64,000 bases of DNA. Source: Chelatococcus sambhunathii. GTDB lineage: Bacteria; Pseudomonadota; Alphaproteobacteria; Rhizobiales; Beijerinckiaceae. The stretch is from NCBI RefSeq assembly GCF_001418005.1, contig NZ_LIOL01000008.1, positions 62,001 through 126,000 on the forward strand, read 5' to 3'. The position numbers and the translations under genes were made by a program. Positions 7,833 to 16,703 of this stretch are shown in pieces (within the stretch, counting starts at the first letter, position 1; every line of letters starts with the position of its first letter). The notes under the pieces were generated by a model. That model was not told the origin of the DNA, searched no databases, and saw only the letters and a program-made list of their open reading frames with translations.

Positions 7833-8471
7833 ATGATCGACCGTGAGGTCGCGACCAGGACGCGCATCACCACCGTCGTCTTCGACGTCGGCAACGTTCT
7901 GATTTCCTGGGATCCGCGCCACCTCTACCGCCGCATTTTCGACGGTGACGAGGAGCGGGTCGAGCGCTTCCTGGCGGAGGTCTGCACGCCGGAATGGAAC
8001 CTGGAGCAGGATCGCGGCCGTTCCTTCGCCGAGGCAATTGCGGAACGCGTGGCGGCGTTCCCGCAGTGGCGGGCGGAGATCGAGGCCTATGACCGGCGCT
8101 GGGACGAGATGGTGCCGGGTGCCATCGAGGGCACGGTGCGCATCCTGGAGGCGTTGCGCGCCGCCGGTGTGCCGACCTATGCCATCACCAATTTCTCGGC
8201 CGAGAAGTTCGCCCTCGCGCGTGCGCGCTTTCCCTTCCTCGAGGGCTTCCTCGGCACCGTCGTCTCGGCGCAGGAGAAGCTGGTTAAGCCGGACGAGGCG
8301 ATCTACCGCCTGTTCGTCGAGCGTTACGGCCTCACTGCCGCGGAGTGCCTCTTCATCGACGACAGCCCGGCCAATGTGGCGGCGGCCCGTGCCGTCGGCA
8401 TGGCCGCGCACCATTTCACCGATCCTGTCCGCCTGGCGCAGGCCCTCAGGGCCGAGGGCCTGCCCGTGTGA
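7833..8471 (+). CDS. HAD-family (IA) phosphatase, YihX-like
   Basis: A 212-residue haloacid-dehalogenase hydrolase. The nucleophile aspartate is D18 in VVFDVGNVL, motif III lysine lies in EKLVKPDEAIY and motif IV is FIDDSPANV. The DxGN form of motif I is shared with YihX-type sugar phosphatases. The frame is open from 7767, but the ATG at 7833 fits the family start (MIDRE...TTVVFDVGN) and has a GGGAG-like site upstream. The substrate cannot be told; the neighbour converging on it is a phosphohexomutase. Confidence 0.85.
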   Translation: MIDREVATRTRITTVVFDVGNVLISWDPRHLYRRIFDGDEERVERFLAEVCTPEWNLEQDRGRSFAEAIAERVAAFPQWRAEIEAYDRRWDEMVPGAIEGTVRILEALRAAGVPTYAITNFSAEKFALARARFPFLEGFLGTVVSAQEKLVKPDEAIYRLFVERYGLTAAECLFIDDSPANVAAARAVGMAAHHFTDPVRLAQALRAEGLPV

Positions 8472-8480
8472 TACAGACGG

Positions 8481-9980
8481 TCAGATCGTCTGGTTGTACG
8501 TGCCGACTTCCGGGTTCTCGCGCAGCACCGTGTCGACGGCCTTGAACATCTCGCGCATGCGCGCTTCCGACACCGGGCTCTCGACGACGACGACGAGTTC
8601 CGGCTTGTTGGAGGAGGCGCGCACGAGACCCCAGGTGCCGTCCTCGGCGACGACGCGCACGCCGTTCACCGTGACGAGGTCCGCGATCTTCTGTCCGGCG
8701 ACGGCCTCGCCCGCGTCCTTCATTGCGACAAAGCGCTTCACCACGCGCTCGACGACCTCGTACTTCACCTCGTCGGCGCAGTGGGGCGCCATGGTTGGCG
8801 AGCCCCAGGTCTTCGGCAGGTCGCGGTAGAGATCGGCCATCGACTTCGTCGGGTTGCGGTCCAGCATGTCGCAGACGGCGAGGGCCGTCAGGATGCCGTC
8901 GTCATAGCCGCGGCCGACCGGCTTGTTGAAGAAGAAGTGGCCCGACTTCTCGAAGCCAGCGAGCGCCGAAAGCTCGCTGACGCGGCGCTTGATGTAGCTG
9001 TGGCCGGTCTTCCAGTAATCCACCTTCACGCCATTCTTCTGCAGGGCGGGATCGGTGTTGAAGAGGCCGGTCGACTTCACGTCCACCACGAAGGTGGCAC
9101 CGGGGTGGAGGTTCGACAGGTCGCGCGCGAGCATGACGCCGATCTTGTCGGCGAAGATCTCGTTGCCCTCGTTGTCGACGACGCCGCAGCGGTCGCCGTC
9201 GCCGTCGAAGCCGAGGCCGACGTCGGCGCCCGTCGCGCGCACCTTCTCCGCCATGGCATGAAGCATCTTCATGTCCTCGGGGTTGGGGTTGTAGCGCGGG
9301 AAGGTGTGGTCGAGCTCGGCATCGAGCGGGATCACCTCGCAGCCGATCGCCTCCAGCACCTTCGGCGCGAAGGCGCCGGCCGTGCCATTGCCGCACGCGG
9401 CGACGACCTTGATCTTGCGCGTCAGCTTCGGCCGGTCGGTGAGGTCGGCGATGTAGCGGGCGGGGAAGTTCTCGACGAATTCATAGGCGCCGCCGCCGGT
9501 GAGGTCGAAGCTTGCCGACAGCACGATGTCCTTGAGCCGGCCCATCTCCTCGGGGCCGAAAGTGACGGGGCGGCGCGCGCCCATCTTCACGCCCGTCCAG
9601 CCGTTGTCGTTGTGCGAGGCGGTGACCATGGCGACCGCCGGCACGTCGAGGTCGAACTGTGCGAAATAGGCCATCGGCGACAGAGCGAGGCCGATGTCCT
9701 TCACCCGGACGCCGGCGGCCATGAGGCCGGAGACGAGGGCATATTTGATGGCCGAGGAATAGCCGCGGAAGTCGTACCCGGTCACGATCTCGGGCTTGAC
9801 CCCCATCTCCTTGATGAGCGTGCCGAGGCCCATGCCCAGCGCCTGCACGCCCATGAGGTTGATTTCCTTCTGGAACAGCCAGCGGGCGTCGTATTCGCGA
9901 AAGCCGGTCGGCTTCACCATCGGCAGCGATTCGTAGTCGTAGGTGTTCGGCGTCAGGGCCGGCAGAGGCTTCGGAAACAT
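8481..9980 (-). CDS. Phosphomannomutase / phosphoglucomutase
   Basis: The 499-residue enzyme interconverts hexose 1- and 6-phosphates for envelope polysaccharide synthesis. The phosphoserine loop TASHNDNG puts the catalytic serine at residue 122, and the metal loop DGDGDR lies at about 259-264. The C-terminal sugar-phosphate loop (RASSNKPELVVVVES) is present. The start at 9980 (MFPKPLPALTP) with an AGAAGGA site fits the family length; the frame is open to 10082 but the extension looks non-coding. It converges with the HAD gene, 9 bases apart. Confidence 0.92.
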   Translation of the reverse strand: MFPKPLPALTPNTYDYESLPMVKPTGFREYDARWLFQKEINLMGVQALGMGLGTLIKEMGVKPEIVTGYDFRGYSSAIKYALVSGLMAAGVRVKDIGLALSPMAYFAQFDLDVPAVAMVTASHNDNGWTGVKMGARRPVTFGPEEMGRLKDIVLSASFDLTGGGAYEFVENFPARYIADLTDRPKLTRKIKVVAACGNGTAGAFAPKVLEAIGCEVIPLDAELDHTFPRYNPNPEDMKMLHAMAEKVRATGADVGLGFDGDGDRCGVVDNEGNEIFADKIGVMLARDLSNLHPGATFVVDVKSTGLFNTDPALQKNGVKVDYWKTGHSYIKRRVSELSALAGFEKSGHFFFNKPVGRGYDDGILTALAVCDMLDRNPTKSMADLYRDLPKTWGSPTMAPHCADEVKYEVVERVVKRFVAMKDAGEAVAGQKIADLVTVNGVRVVAEDGTWGLVRASSNKPELVVVVESPVSEARMREMFKAVDTVLRENPEVGTYNQTI

Positions 9981-10095
9981 GGAGTTGGCTTCGTCCTTCT
10001 GATGGGCACTCGGGATAACGGGCTGTGGCTCGGCTCCAAGCCTCGCCGCCAATGGCGGCGGAAGCTGGACCGAGGGGATCAACGTCGCTTTTGCC

Positions 10096-10635
10096 TCAAG
10101 GTTTCAACACCATCGTGTCGGCAGTGGTCTCGAAGCCGCCGAGGCGGGAGAGGAACGACATGCCGAGGAGCCCGCCGGTGGCGAGCGCCTCGCGCTTGAG
10201 GATGACGGCATCCACGTCGCGCACGACGATGCTTCCGAGCCGCACCTCGCGCAAGATGCTGCGAGCGCCCAGCGTCACACCGTTGGCGGTGTTCAGCCGG
10301 TGCCTGTAGTCGCTCGGGAAGGGGCGCATGCCGACGCGCGCCGCATCGTCCTCGTTGAGGACGACAAGGCTCGCGCCTGTGTCGACCAGCATGCGCACAG
10401 CGACGCCGTTGATGTGCGCCGCGGCCACGAAATGGCCGTTGCGGTCCTTGGTCAGGTGTTCGCTCGTGCCGCTCGCCGGCGATGGGGCAGGGATGTCGAC
10501 GGCTGAGGCGGCCGCCTCCGTGTCGGCGGGTCCGCCCGGCCCCGAGAGGCGTCCGGCAAGATCGGCCGTGACGAACAGGGCGAGCGCGACCACGACGAGC
10601 GCCGCCGCCGTGGTTTTCACGATGAACCCCGTCAT
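10096..10635 (-). CDS. Membrane-anchored retropepsin-like aspartic protease (TIGR02281 type)
   Basis: A 179-residue protein with an N-terminal membrane helix (about 7-26), a low-complexity linker, and a clan AA aspartic protease domain carrying a single LVDTGAS active-site motif (about residues 83-89), so it must act as a dimer. NGHF and NGV turns before the motif and GLLGMSFLSRL near the end match the TIGR02281 family found in alphaproteobacteria. The start has an AGGAAGG site six bases upstream. The substrate is unknown. Confidence 0.85.
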   Translation of the reverse strand: MTGFIVKTTAAALVVVALALFVTADLAGRLSGPGGPADTEAAASAVDIPAPSPASGTSEHLTKDRNGHFVAAAHINGVAVRMLVDTGASLVVLNEDDAARVGMRPFPSDYRHRLNTANGVTLGARSILREVRLGSIVVRDVDAVILKREALATGGLLGMSFLSRLGGFETTADTMVLKP

Positions 10636-10717
10636 GCAGCCCTTCCTCGCGCGCGGCGACGTCCGGCGCCATCATGCGGGGCAAGCATGAACGGCGCGTG
10701 AACTGCCGGCGTGGACA

Positions 10718-11320
10718 TCAGAACGACGTGCGCTGGCGGATGGCGGCCGAGAGCGTGCCCTCGTCGAGATAGTCGAGCTCGCCGCCGACAGGCACGCCAT
10801 GGGCGAGGCGCGTGATCTTCACCGGCAGCTGCGAGAGGAGGTCGGTGATGTAATGGGCTGTCGTCTGGCCGTCGACGGTGGCGTTGAGGGCGAGGATGAC
10901 TTCCTTGACCTCCGGCGCAGCGGCGCGCGCAACGAGCCCCTCGAGGTTCAGATCCTCCGGCCGCACGCCGTCGAGCGCCGAGAGCACGCCGCCGAGAACA
11001 TGGTAGCGCGCGTTCATGACGGCCGCGCGCTCCAGCGCCCACAGGTCGGACACGTCCTCGACCACGATGAGGACGGAGGGGTCGCGCCGCGCATCGGCGC
11101 AGATGGCGCAGGGGTCGCTGGTGTCGACATTGCCGCAGCTGGAGCAGACGACGACGCGCTCGGCGGCGATGCGCACAGCCTCGGCGAGCGGCGCGAGCAA
11201 TTGCTCGCGCTTCTTGATGAGATGCAGCGCCGCCCGCCGGGCCGAGCGGGGGCCGAGCCCGGGCAGGCGGGCGAGAAGTTGGATGAGACGCTCGATCTCG
11301 GGTCCGACGGGTGAGGGCAT
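10718..11320 (-). CDS. recR: Recombination mediator RecR
   Basis: RecR works with RecO/RecF to load RecA at gaps and is 200 residues here, the usual size. The N-terminal helix-hairpin-helix ([16 protein letters not shown], about 19-34), a C4 zinc finger (C59, C62, C71, C74) and the Toprim domain ([15 protein letters not shown]) are all visible. It normally follows ybaB directly; here an AT-rich gene stands between, ending 5 bases before the recR ATG. The ribosome site is therefore inside the foreign-looking gene and is weak (TAAGAA). Confidence 0.95.
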   Translation of the reverse strand: MPSPVGPEIERLIQLLARLPGLGPRSARRAALHLIKKREQLLAPLAEAVRIAAERVVVCSSCGNVDTSDPCAICADARRDPSVLIVVEDVSDLWALERAAVMNARYHVLGGVLSALDGVRPEDLNLEGLVARAAAPEVKEVILALNATVDGQTTAHYITDLLSQLPVKITRLAHGVPVGGELDYLDEGTLSAAIRQRTSF

Positions 11321-11325
11321 TATTC

Positions 11326-11868
11326 TTACTGCAATTTTGTTTTCAGTTCCGCCCCTGCGAGTGAATGGCGGACAATCTGAAGTATAGCTTCTTGCGCGGC
11401 GCCTTTAAGCTCGTTCACCTTTTCGGCGGCGGCTGCTTCTTCCATCTTTCCGCTTGTAGCATCCAGTCCTGCCTGTCGCAGTACCTGGTCAAGGGAAATC
11501 TGTATATTCTTTGCCGTCTGAATCCTGTAAAACATCTCGTACAAAAAATATCGAACTTCTTCCCGTAATTTTTCGTCCGTTACAAAAATCATATGCTCCA
11601 TATTTCTATTAAAAATCTGTATAGTTGTTTCTATTATGTCGATAATCTTGTACGATATAAATCCATTGATCTTATAAATATTGTCAAGCTCAATAGCCAT
11701 GTCATGGACATATGATATTGTATATTTACAAAGCGTTCTCACGCTTAGGTCACGCTCACGTTGCTGTCTGGTGAACTGCCAACGCAAAGACCAATAGGCA
11801 CCCGCAAGCGTAAATACGCCCGCCACGATACCTCCGAGAATTGCAGCAAGGCTCTGTTCTAGGAACAC
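11326..11868 (-). CDS. AT-rich hypothetical membrane-anchored protein inserted in the ybaB-recR operon
   Basis: No family was recognised for this 180-residue protein. It starts with GTG at 11868 behind a GAGGGG site, has one N-terminal membrane helix ([20 protein letters not shown], residues 8-27), a basic [12 protein letters not shown] segment, then a long helical region rich in Ile, Glu and Lys. Base composition is far more AT-rich than everything around it, with ATA, TTT and AAA codons that are rare elsewhere here, pointing to recent transfer. Yet it fits tightly in the operon: 10 bases after ybaB and 5 before recR. Confidence 0.75.
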   Translation of the reverse strand: MFLEQSLAAILGGIVAGVFTLAGAYWSLRWQFTRQQRERDLSVRTLCKYTISYVHDMAIELDNIYKINGFISYKIIDIIETTIQIFNRNMEHMIFVTDEKLREEVRYFLYEMFYRIQTAKNIQISLDQVLRQAGLDATSGKMEEAAAAEKVNELKGAAQEAILQIVRHSLAGAELKTKLQ

Positions 11869-11878
11869 GAAATACCCC

Positions 11879-12202
11879 TCAGAACGGCAGCTTCATCCCG
11901 GGCGGCAGCGGCAGGCCCTTGGTCAGTTCGGCCATGCGCTCCTGGGCGAGGCGTTCGCCCTTCTGGCGCGCGTCGTTGCTGGCGGCGACGAGGAGGTCTT
12001 CGAGGATCTCCTTCTCGTCGGCGTTCATCAGGCTCGGGTCGATGCTGACGGCGCGGACTTCGCCCTTGGCGGTCATACGGATGGAGACCACGCCGCCGCC
12101 AGCCGTGCCCTCGACCTCGAGGTTGCCGAGCTCGGCCTGCATGTCGGCCATCTTCTGCTGCATGGCCTGCGCCTGCTTCATCAGGCCCATCAGGTCCTTC
12201 AT
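11879..12202 (-). CDS. YbaB/EbfC nucleoid-associated protein
   Basis: A 107-residue DNA-binding protein that dimerises as a small clamp on DNA. It begins MKDLMGLMKQAQAMQQKM and carries the central VSIDPSLMNADEKEILEDLL segment characteristic of the family. It lies 55 bases after dnaX on the same strand, matching the conserved dnaX-ybaB-recR order. The ribosome site region contains GGGAG upstream of the ATG. Confidence 0.95.
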   Translation of the reverse strand: MKDLMGLMKQAQAMQQKMADMQAELGNLEVEGTAGGGVVSIRMTAKGEVRAVSIDPSLMNADEKEILEDLLVAASNDARQKGERLAQERMAELTKGLPLPPGMKLPF

Positions 12203-12257
12203 GGTCGTGGCTCCCGCTCAAGCGATCAGAACATCGGGCGACCGGACGCCGGTCCGA

Positions 12258-14096
12258 TCAGAAGTCATCGTCGATATAGAGCTCTTCGTCCGCCGGGGCG
12301 AGCCCTTCCCCCACCGGCTGCGCCGGAGCTTCCTCGGCCGTGATGTTGCGCACGTCGACGATCGCGGCGCCGGGAAAGCGCTGCATCACCGCCTGGACGA
12401 GCGGGTGGCCGGCGACGCCGCTGAGGCGCTCGGCAGCTTCCGCTTCCGCCTTCTCGTGCAGGGTCGGGGTGTCGGATTCGCGGGCGATGGAGACGACCCA
12501 GCGCCGACCCGTCCACTCCTGCAGGCGGCGCGAGAGGTCGCCGGCGAGCGTCTTGCTCGCCCCGTCGACGAGCGCAAATTCCACGTGCCCGTCCTCGAAA
12601 TGGGCGAGGCGCACGTCGCGCTCCAGCGCGCGCTTCAGCCCGATGTCACGCCTTTCGCCGGCGAGCGCCACGAGGTCCTCGAAGCGGGCGAGCCGCATCT
12701 GCGGCACGGCGGGCTCCATGGCCGGGGCCGCGGCGGGCGCCCGGGCGAGGGTAGGGCCGCTCGCGGCCAGCATCGGGCGCGGGCTTTCGGTGCCGCTCAT
12801 CGTCGCGCCGCCACCGGCGGGCCCGGCACCGCCGCTGCCCGGGGGGGCGGAGGCATTGCCCTCGCGCAGGAGGCGCAGCGCCTCGTCCGGCGTCGGCAGG
12901 TCGGCGGCATAGGCGAGGCGCACCAGCACCATCTCGGCGGCCGCGATGGGTCGGGGCGCCGCCTGCACCTCCGCGATGCCCTTTACCAGCATCTGCCAGG
13001 TGCGCGAGAGGATGCGCACCGAGAGCCGCGCCGCAAAGTCGGTGCCGCGCGTGCGCTCGACGTCCGTTATGGCGGCATCCTCACCCGCGGCCGGCACGAG
13101 CTTGAGGCGGGTGACGAAATGGGTGAAGCCGGCCAGGTCGGTGAGAATGACGGCGGGATCGGCACCGGCGTCATACTGGCTCTTCAACTCGCCGAGCGCG
13201 GCCGGCAGGTCGCCGCGCATCACATGCTCGAACAGGTCGATGATGCGGCCGCGGTCGGCGAGGCCCAGCATGGCGCGGACCTCCTCGACGCCGACGCGGC
13301 CCGCCCCGTGGGCGATGGCCTGGTCGAGCAACGAAAGCGAATCGCGCACCGAGCCCTCGGCGGCACGGGCCACCATGGCGAGGGCTTCCGGCTCGGCCTC
13401 CACCGCCTCGGCAGCGCAGATCCGCGTCAGATGCGCGACGAGCGTGCCCGCCTCGACGCGGCGCAGGTCGAAGCGCTGGCAGCGCGAGAGGATGGTGACG
13501 GGGACCTTGCGGATCTCCGTCGTCGCGAAGACGAACTTGGCGTGCGGCGGCGGCTCCTCCAGCGTCTTCAGGAAGGCGTTGAATGCCTTCTCCGAGAGCA
13601 TGTGAACCTCGTCGATGATGTAGACCTTGTAGCGGGCCGAGACGGGGGCGTAGCGGATGCCGTCGATGATCTGACGCACATCGTCGATACCGGTGTGCGA
13701 GGCGGCGTCCATCTCCATCACGTCGACATGGCGCGATTCCATGATGGCTTCGCAGTGCACGCCGAGCTCGGGCATGTGGACGGTGGGGCCGGTGACGCCG
13801 GGGCGCTCGTAGTTGAGGGCGCGGGCGAGGATGCGCGCGGTCGTCGTCTTGCCGACGCCGCGCACGCCGGTCAGCATCCAGGCCTGCGGGATGCGGCCGG
13901 TCTCGAAGGCGTTGGAGAGCGTGCGCACCATCGCCTCCTGCCCGATGAGATCGGGGAAGGCGCGGGGGCGGTACTTGCGGGCGAGGACGCGGTAGGCGCC
14001 GGATTGTGGCGCGGGGGTCGGCTGCGGCAGGCCCGGCAGGGCAGGCGCATCGTCCGGTGCGCCGCTTTCGTCCGTCACGGTGTCGAAATCCGTCAT
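12258..14096 (-). CDS. dnaX: DNA polymerase III tau/gamma subunit DnaX
   Basis: The clamp-loader ATPase is 612 residues from the ATG at 14096, which has a GAAGGGG site; the frame stays open 15 codons further. Walker A GVRGVGKTT is at 77-85, followed by DEVHMLS and the sensor-1 region FVFATTEIRKVP. The four zinc-binding cysteines of the E. coli protein are replaced (PELGVHCEAI keeps only one), which is normal for alphaproteobacteria. A Gly/Pro/Ala-rich linker near 435-480 separates the clamp-loader core from the tau tail. Confidence 0.95.
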   Translation of the reverse strand: MTDFDTVTDESGAPDDAPALPGLPQPTPAPQSGAYRVLARKYRPRAFPDLIGQEAMVRTLSNAFETGRIPQAWMLTGVRGVGKTTTARILARALNYERPGVTGPTVHMPELGVHCEAIMESRHVDVMEMDAASHTGIDDVRQIIDGIRYAPVSARYKVYIIDEVHMLSEKAFNAFLKTLEEPPPHAKFVFATTEIRKVPVTILSRCQRFDLRRVEAGTLVAHLTRICAAEAVEAEPEALAMVARAAEGSVRDSLSLLDQAIAHGAGRVGVEEVRAMLGLADRGRIIDLFEHVMRGDLPAALGELKSQYDAGADPAVILTDLAGFTHFVTRLKLVPAAGEDAAITDVERTRGTDFAARLSVRILSRTWQMLVKGIAEVQAAPRPIAAAEMVLVRLAYAADLPTPDEALRLLREGNASAPPGSGGAGPAGGGATMSGTESPRPMLAASGPTLARAPAAAPAMEPAVPQMRLARFEDLVALAGERRDIGLKRALERDVRLAHFEDGHVEFALVDGASKTLAGDLSRRLQEWTGRRWVVSIARESDTPTLHEKAEAEAAERLSGVAGHPLVQAVMQRFPGAAIVDVRNITAEEAPAQPVGEGLAPADEELYIDDDF

Positions 14097-14195
14097 CGGC
14101 CCCTTCACGCTGCGGCTCACGGGGAGCGTGGCCGCAACCACGTGTCCGACGCCGTGGGCGACGTTCCGAGAGCGAGGCCAGATCCCGGTCTGATA

Positions 14196-14292
14196 GGTGG
14201 GAGGCTGAACGAAGACCCGCCCGTGCTCGTTAGGGCTGCTTCCTTCCGGACCTGACCCGGTTGGCGAGTGGAACGTCCAACGCCAACCTCCC
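14196..14292 (-). ncRNA. ffs: Signal recognition particle RNA (4.5S type)
   Basis: On the minus strand the SRP apical loop motif GGTCAGGTCCGGAAGGAAGC is present (complement of about 14234-14258), the Ffh-binding domain IV. Flanking bases GGGAGGTTGG at the 5-prime side and CAGCCTCCC at the 3-prime side pair to close the rod, giving a small RNA of about 97 bases. It lies 100 bases upstream of dnaX in the same direction, a common alphaproteobacterial position. Ends are estimated from pairing. The rest of 14097-14461 shows no gene. Confidence 0.93.
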
Positions 14293-14461
14293 GCCCCCTA
14301 TATCGGGGATCGTGGCCGCTTGTGCAAGCTTCAAGCGGGAGCCGCTCCACAGCGCGGGGCGCGCGAATGCGCGCCCCGCCCACTTTCGTCGTTGGCCGAT
14401 CGCCGCGGCAGGCCTATAGATTGGGCAATTGCCGGACCGACCGGATGCGGACCTCCCCGAC

Positions 14462-14887
14462 ATGCCAGACAGCGCCACCGATGCCTTCCAGCTCGACGCA
14501 CGCCTTGAGGCGGACACGCGCGCCATTGGCGAGCTTGGGCTGTCGCGACTCCTCCTGATGAACGACAGCCGCTTTCCTTGGCTCATCCTCGTGCCGCGCC
14601 GGGCGCAGGCGCGCGAACTCGTCGATCTGTCGGAAGCGGACCACGCGACGCTGAGCGCCGAGATTAGGCAGGTGTCGCAGGCGCTGCGCGATCTCGTGCC
14701 GACGGACAAGCTCAACGTGGCGGCGCTGGGCAACATGGTGCCGCAGCTGCATGTCCACGTGATCGCGCGTACGAGGGGCGATGCCGCCTGGCCGGGCCCG
14801 GTCTGGGGCGCCGGCCGTGCCGAGCCTTATGATGTCGCCGCGGCCGAGCGCCTCATGGCGGGACTGCGCGCCCGGCTTGGCCTATGA
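14462..14887 (+). CDS. HIT-domain protein
   Basis: A 141-residue histidine-triad-like nucleotide-binding protein. The signature reads QLHVHVIAR, so the first histidine of the triad is glutamine while H97 and H99 remain; this variant is usual in the rhizobial members that continue with a WPGPVWG motif, also seen here. The ATG at 14462 is preferred over a TTG at 14429. Its last codons overlap nudC by four bases (ATGA), tying it to NAD or nucleotide turnover. The exact substrate is not known. Confidence 0.88.
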   Translation: MPDSATDAFQLDARLEADTRAIGELGLSRLLLMNDSRFPWLILVPRRAQARELVDLSEADHATLSAEIRQVSQALRDLVPTDKLNVAALGNMVPQLHVHVIARTRGDAAWPGPVWGAGRAEPYDVAAAERLMAGLRARLGL

Positions 14888-15879
14888 CAGGAATGGAATG
14901 TATGGCCCGCAACATGTCCGACAACACGGCCTTACCGGCCGGCGAGATCTTTCCTGAACGGTCGGCGCGGATCGGCTTCTCCCGCAACCGTCTCGTCCGC
15001 CACTCCGAGCGGCGCGAGAAGGCGAGCGACATTGCAGCGATGATGGCGCTGCCCGAGGCGCGCTCCTTCGTCATCGCCGGAGACGTCCCGATCCTCAGGC
15101 GCGATGGCGAGGCCTTCACGCCCCGCTTCACCATGGCCGAGGCCGGGGCGCTCGCCCCGGTCGCCGAGACGGCCCTGCTCGGCACGCTCGACGGTACGCC
15201 GTTGTTCGCGACGCTGATCGCAACCGGCGAGGTGGAGCGGCTCAAGGAGACCGGCCTGTTCGCCATCGACCTGCGCTCCATCGCCGTGCAGGGTCTGTTG
15301 CCGCAGGACGAACTCGGCCCGCTCGGCGAAGGCAAGGCCCTGATGGATTGGCACCGCCGGCACGGCTTCTGCGCCAATTGCGGAGCGCGGACGGCGAGCG
15401 CCAGCGGCGGCTGGCGGCGGGATTGCGCCGCCTGCGGGGCCCAGCACTTTCCGCGCACCGACCCGGTCGTCATCATGCTGGCGGTTCGTGGAGACCGTTG
15501 TCTGCTCGGCCGGCAGGCGCGCTTCGCGCCCGGCATGTATTCCTGCCTCGCCGGCTTCGTGGAGCCGGGCGAGACGGTGGAGGACGCCGTGCGCCGCGAG
15601 ACCATGGAGGAGGCAGGCATCCGCACCGGGAGGGTGCGCTACCTCGCCTCGCAACCCTGGCCGTTTCCGTCGTCGTTGATGGTCGGCTGCCTCGCCGAGG
15701 CCCTCGACGAGGATCTCGTGGTGGATGCGATCGAACTGGAGCACGCGCGCTGGTTCACGCGGGCGGAGGTCGGTGCCATGCTGCGCGGCGAGCACCCGGA
15801 CGGGTTCACCGCCCCGCTGCCCTTCGCCATCGCGCACCACATCCTCAAGGCCTTCGTCGAGGAGGGCGAGAGCTTCTGA
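14884..15879 (+). CDS. nudC: NADH pyrophosphatase / RNA NAD-decapping hydrolase NudC
   Basis: A 331-residue Nudix enzyme that splits NAD(H) to NMN(H) and AMP and removes NAD caps from RNA. The C4 zinc site is complete (C163, C166, C181, C184), the Nudix box GFVEPGETVEDAVRRETMEE follows, and the NudC-specific SQPWPFPSSLM stretch marks it out from generic Nudix proteins. The start ATG overlaps the HIT gene stop, so the two are translationally coupled. Confidence 0.95.
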   Translation: MTGMECMARNMSDNTALPAGEIFPERSARIGFSRNRLVRHSERREKASDIAAMMALPEARSFVIAGDVPILRRDGEAFTPRFTMAEAGALAPVAETALLGTLDGTPLFATLIATGEVERLKETGLFAIDLRSIAVQGLLPQDELGPLGEGKALMDWHRRHGFCANCGARTASASGGWRRDCAACGAQHFPRTDPVVIMLAVRGDRCLLGRQARFAPGMYSCLAGFVEPGETVEDAVRRETMEEAGIRTGRVRYLASQPWPFPSSLMVGCLAEALDEDLVVDAIELEHARWFTRAEVGAMLRGEHPDGFTAPLPFAIAHHILKAFVEEGESF

Positions 15880-15887
15880 GCCGCCGA

Positions 15888-16526
15888 TCAGCCGCCTGGC
15901 CGCAGTCGGGCGAGCGCATCGGCGGCGACGATGTCGGATGCCGCAAGGCCCGGTGCCGCCCGGCCGGCGCGGGAGAGTGCGACCGGCTCCTCGTGCCAGA
16001 CGGCGAGATCGTTGAGATCGGGCCAGATGACCGCTATTTCCTCGAGCATCGTCTCGCCGGCGCAGGTGCTGCGCGTGCCGGCGACGGTGCCGCCCAGCGC
16101 GCGGGCGAAGGCCACCGCCGCCACGTTGTCGCGCGGAATCCAAAGGCCGGCGCTGGCATGACCAGAGGCCATGAGCGCATGGGCGAGGCCGCCCATCAGG
16201 CGTCCGCCGATGCCGCGGAACTGGAGCCGTCGGGCGACATAGGGGGGCGCGATCTCGGCTGCGGTGCCGAGGCTGCCGTCAGTCGCGGGACCCGCGGCGG
16301 CGAAGCCTACAATTGCGCCGGCCCGCTCGGCGACGAGCGCGGCGCGGCCGCTGCCGTCGCTGTCGAGCCCGACGAAGCGGATGCTGCGCTCGCCGACCGG
16401 CACGGTCTGGGTCGCGAGCACATAGTCGGACAGGATGCCGCGGTAGGTCTCCCGCCAAACGTCGATGACGAGACGACCGATGGCCTCGATGTCGGCCGGT
16501 GTGGCACGTCTGATGATGATCGACAT
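15888..16526 (-). CDS. GNAT-family N-acetyltransferase
   Basis: The 212-residue protein begins MSIIIRRATPADIEAIGRLV, a typical GNAT start, and has the acetyl-CoA pyrophosphate loop QFRGIGGRL in the middle. The last 45 residues extend past the GNAT fold and match nothing I recognise. The frame is open to 16688, but only the ATG at 16526 gives the family N-terminus. It converges with nudC (8 bases apart). The acceptor substrate cannot be inferred. Confidence 0.85.
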   Translation of the reverse strand: MSIIIRRATPADIEAIGRLVIDVWRETYRGILSDYVLATQTVPVGERSIRFVGLDSDGSGRAALVAERAGAIVGFAAAGPATDGSLGTAAEIAPPYVARRLQFRGIGGRLMGGLAHALMASGHASAGLWIPRDNVAAVAFARALGGTVAGTRSTCAGETMLEEIAVIWPDLNDLAVWHEEPVALSRAGRAAPGLAASDIVAADALARLRPGG

Positions 16527-16703
16527 GGCGCGGCTCCCTGATCTAGCGATTGGCGTGCAGCCTCGACCAGGAGAACGGCCACAAAAGGGCGACACTGGTA
16601 CGACAACACGACTTTCGCTGAGCCGGCTGACGGGGCCAGCTTCATCTTGTTGCGGTACCATATCACGTTGCGGCAGGCCGCGCAGCACCGCGGCCCGCGG
16701 CTT

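Noticed and set aside
8473-8491. A short CAGACG/CGTCTG stem between the HAD gene and the phosphomannomutase.
   Set aside because: Six pairs, no T run, and it overlaps the coding end of the mutase, so it is not called as a terminator.
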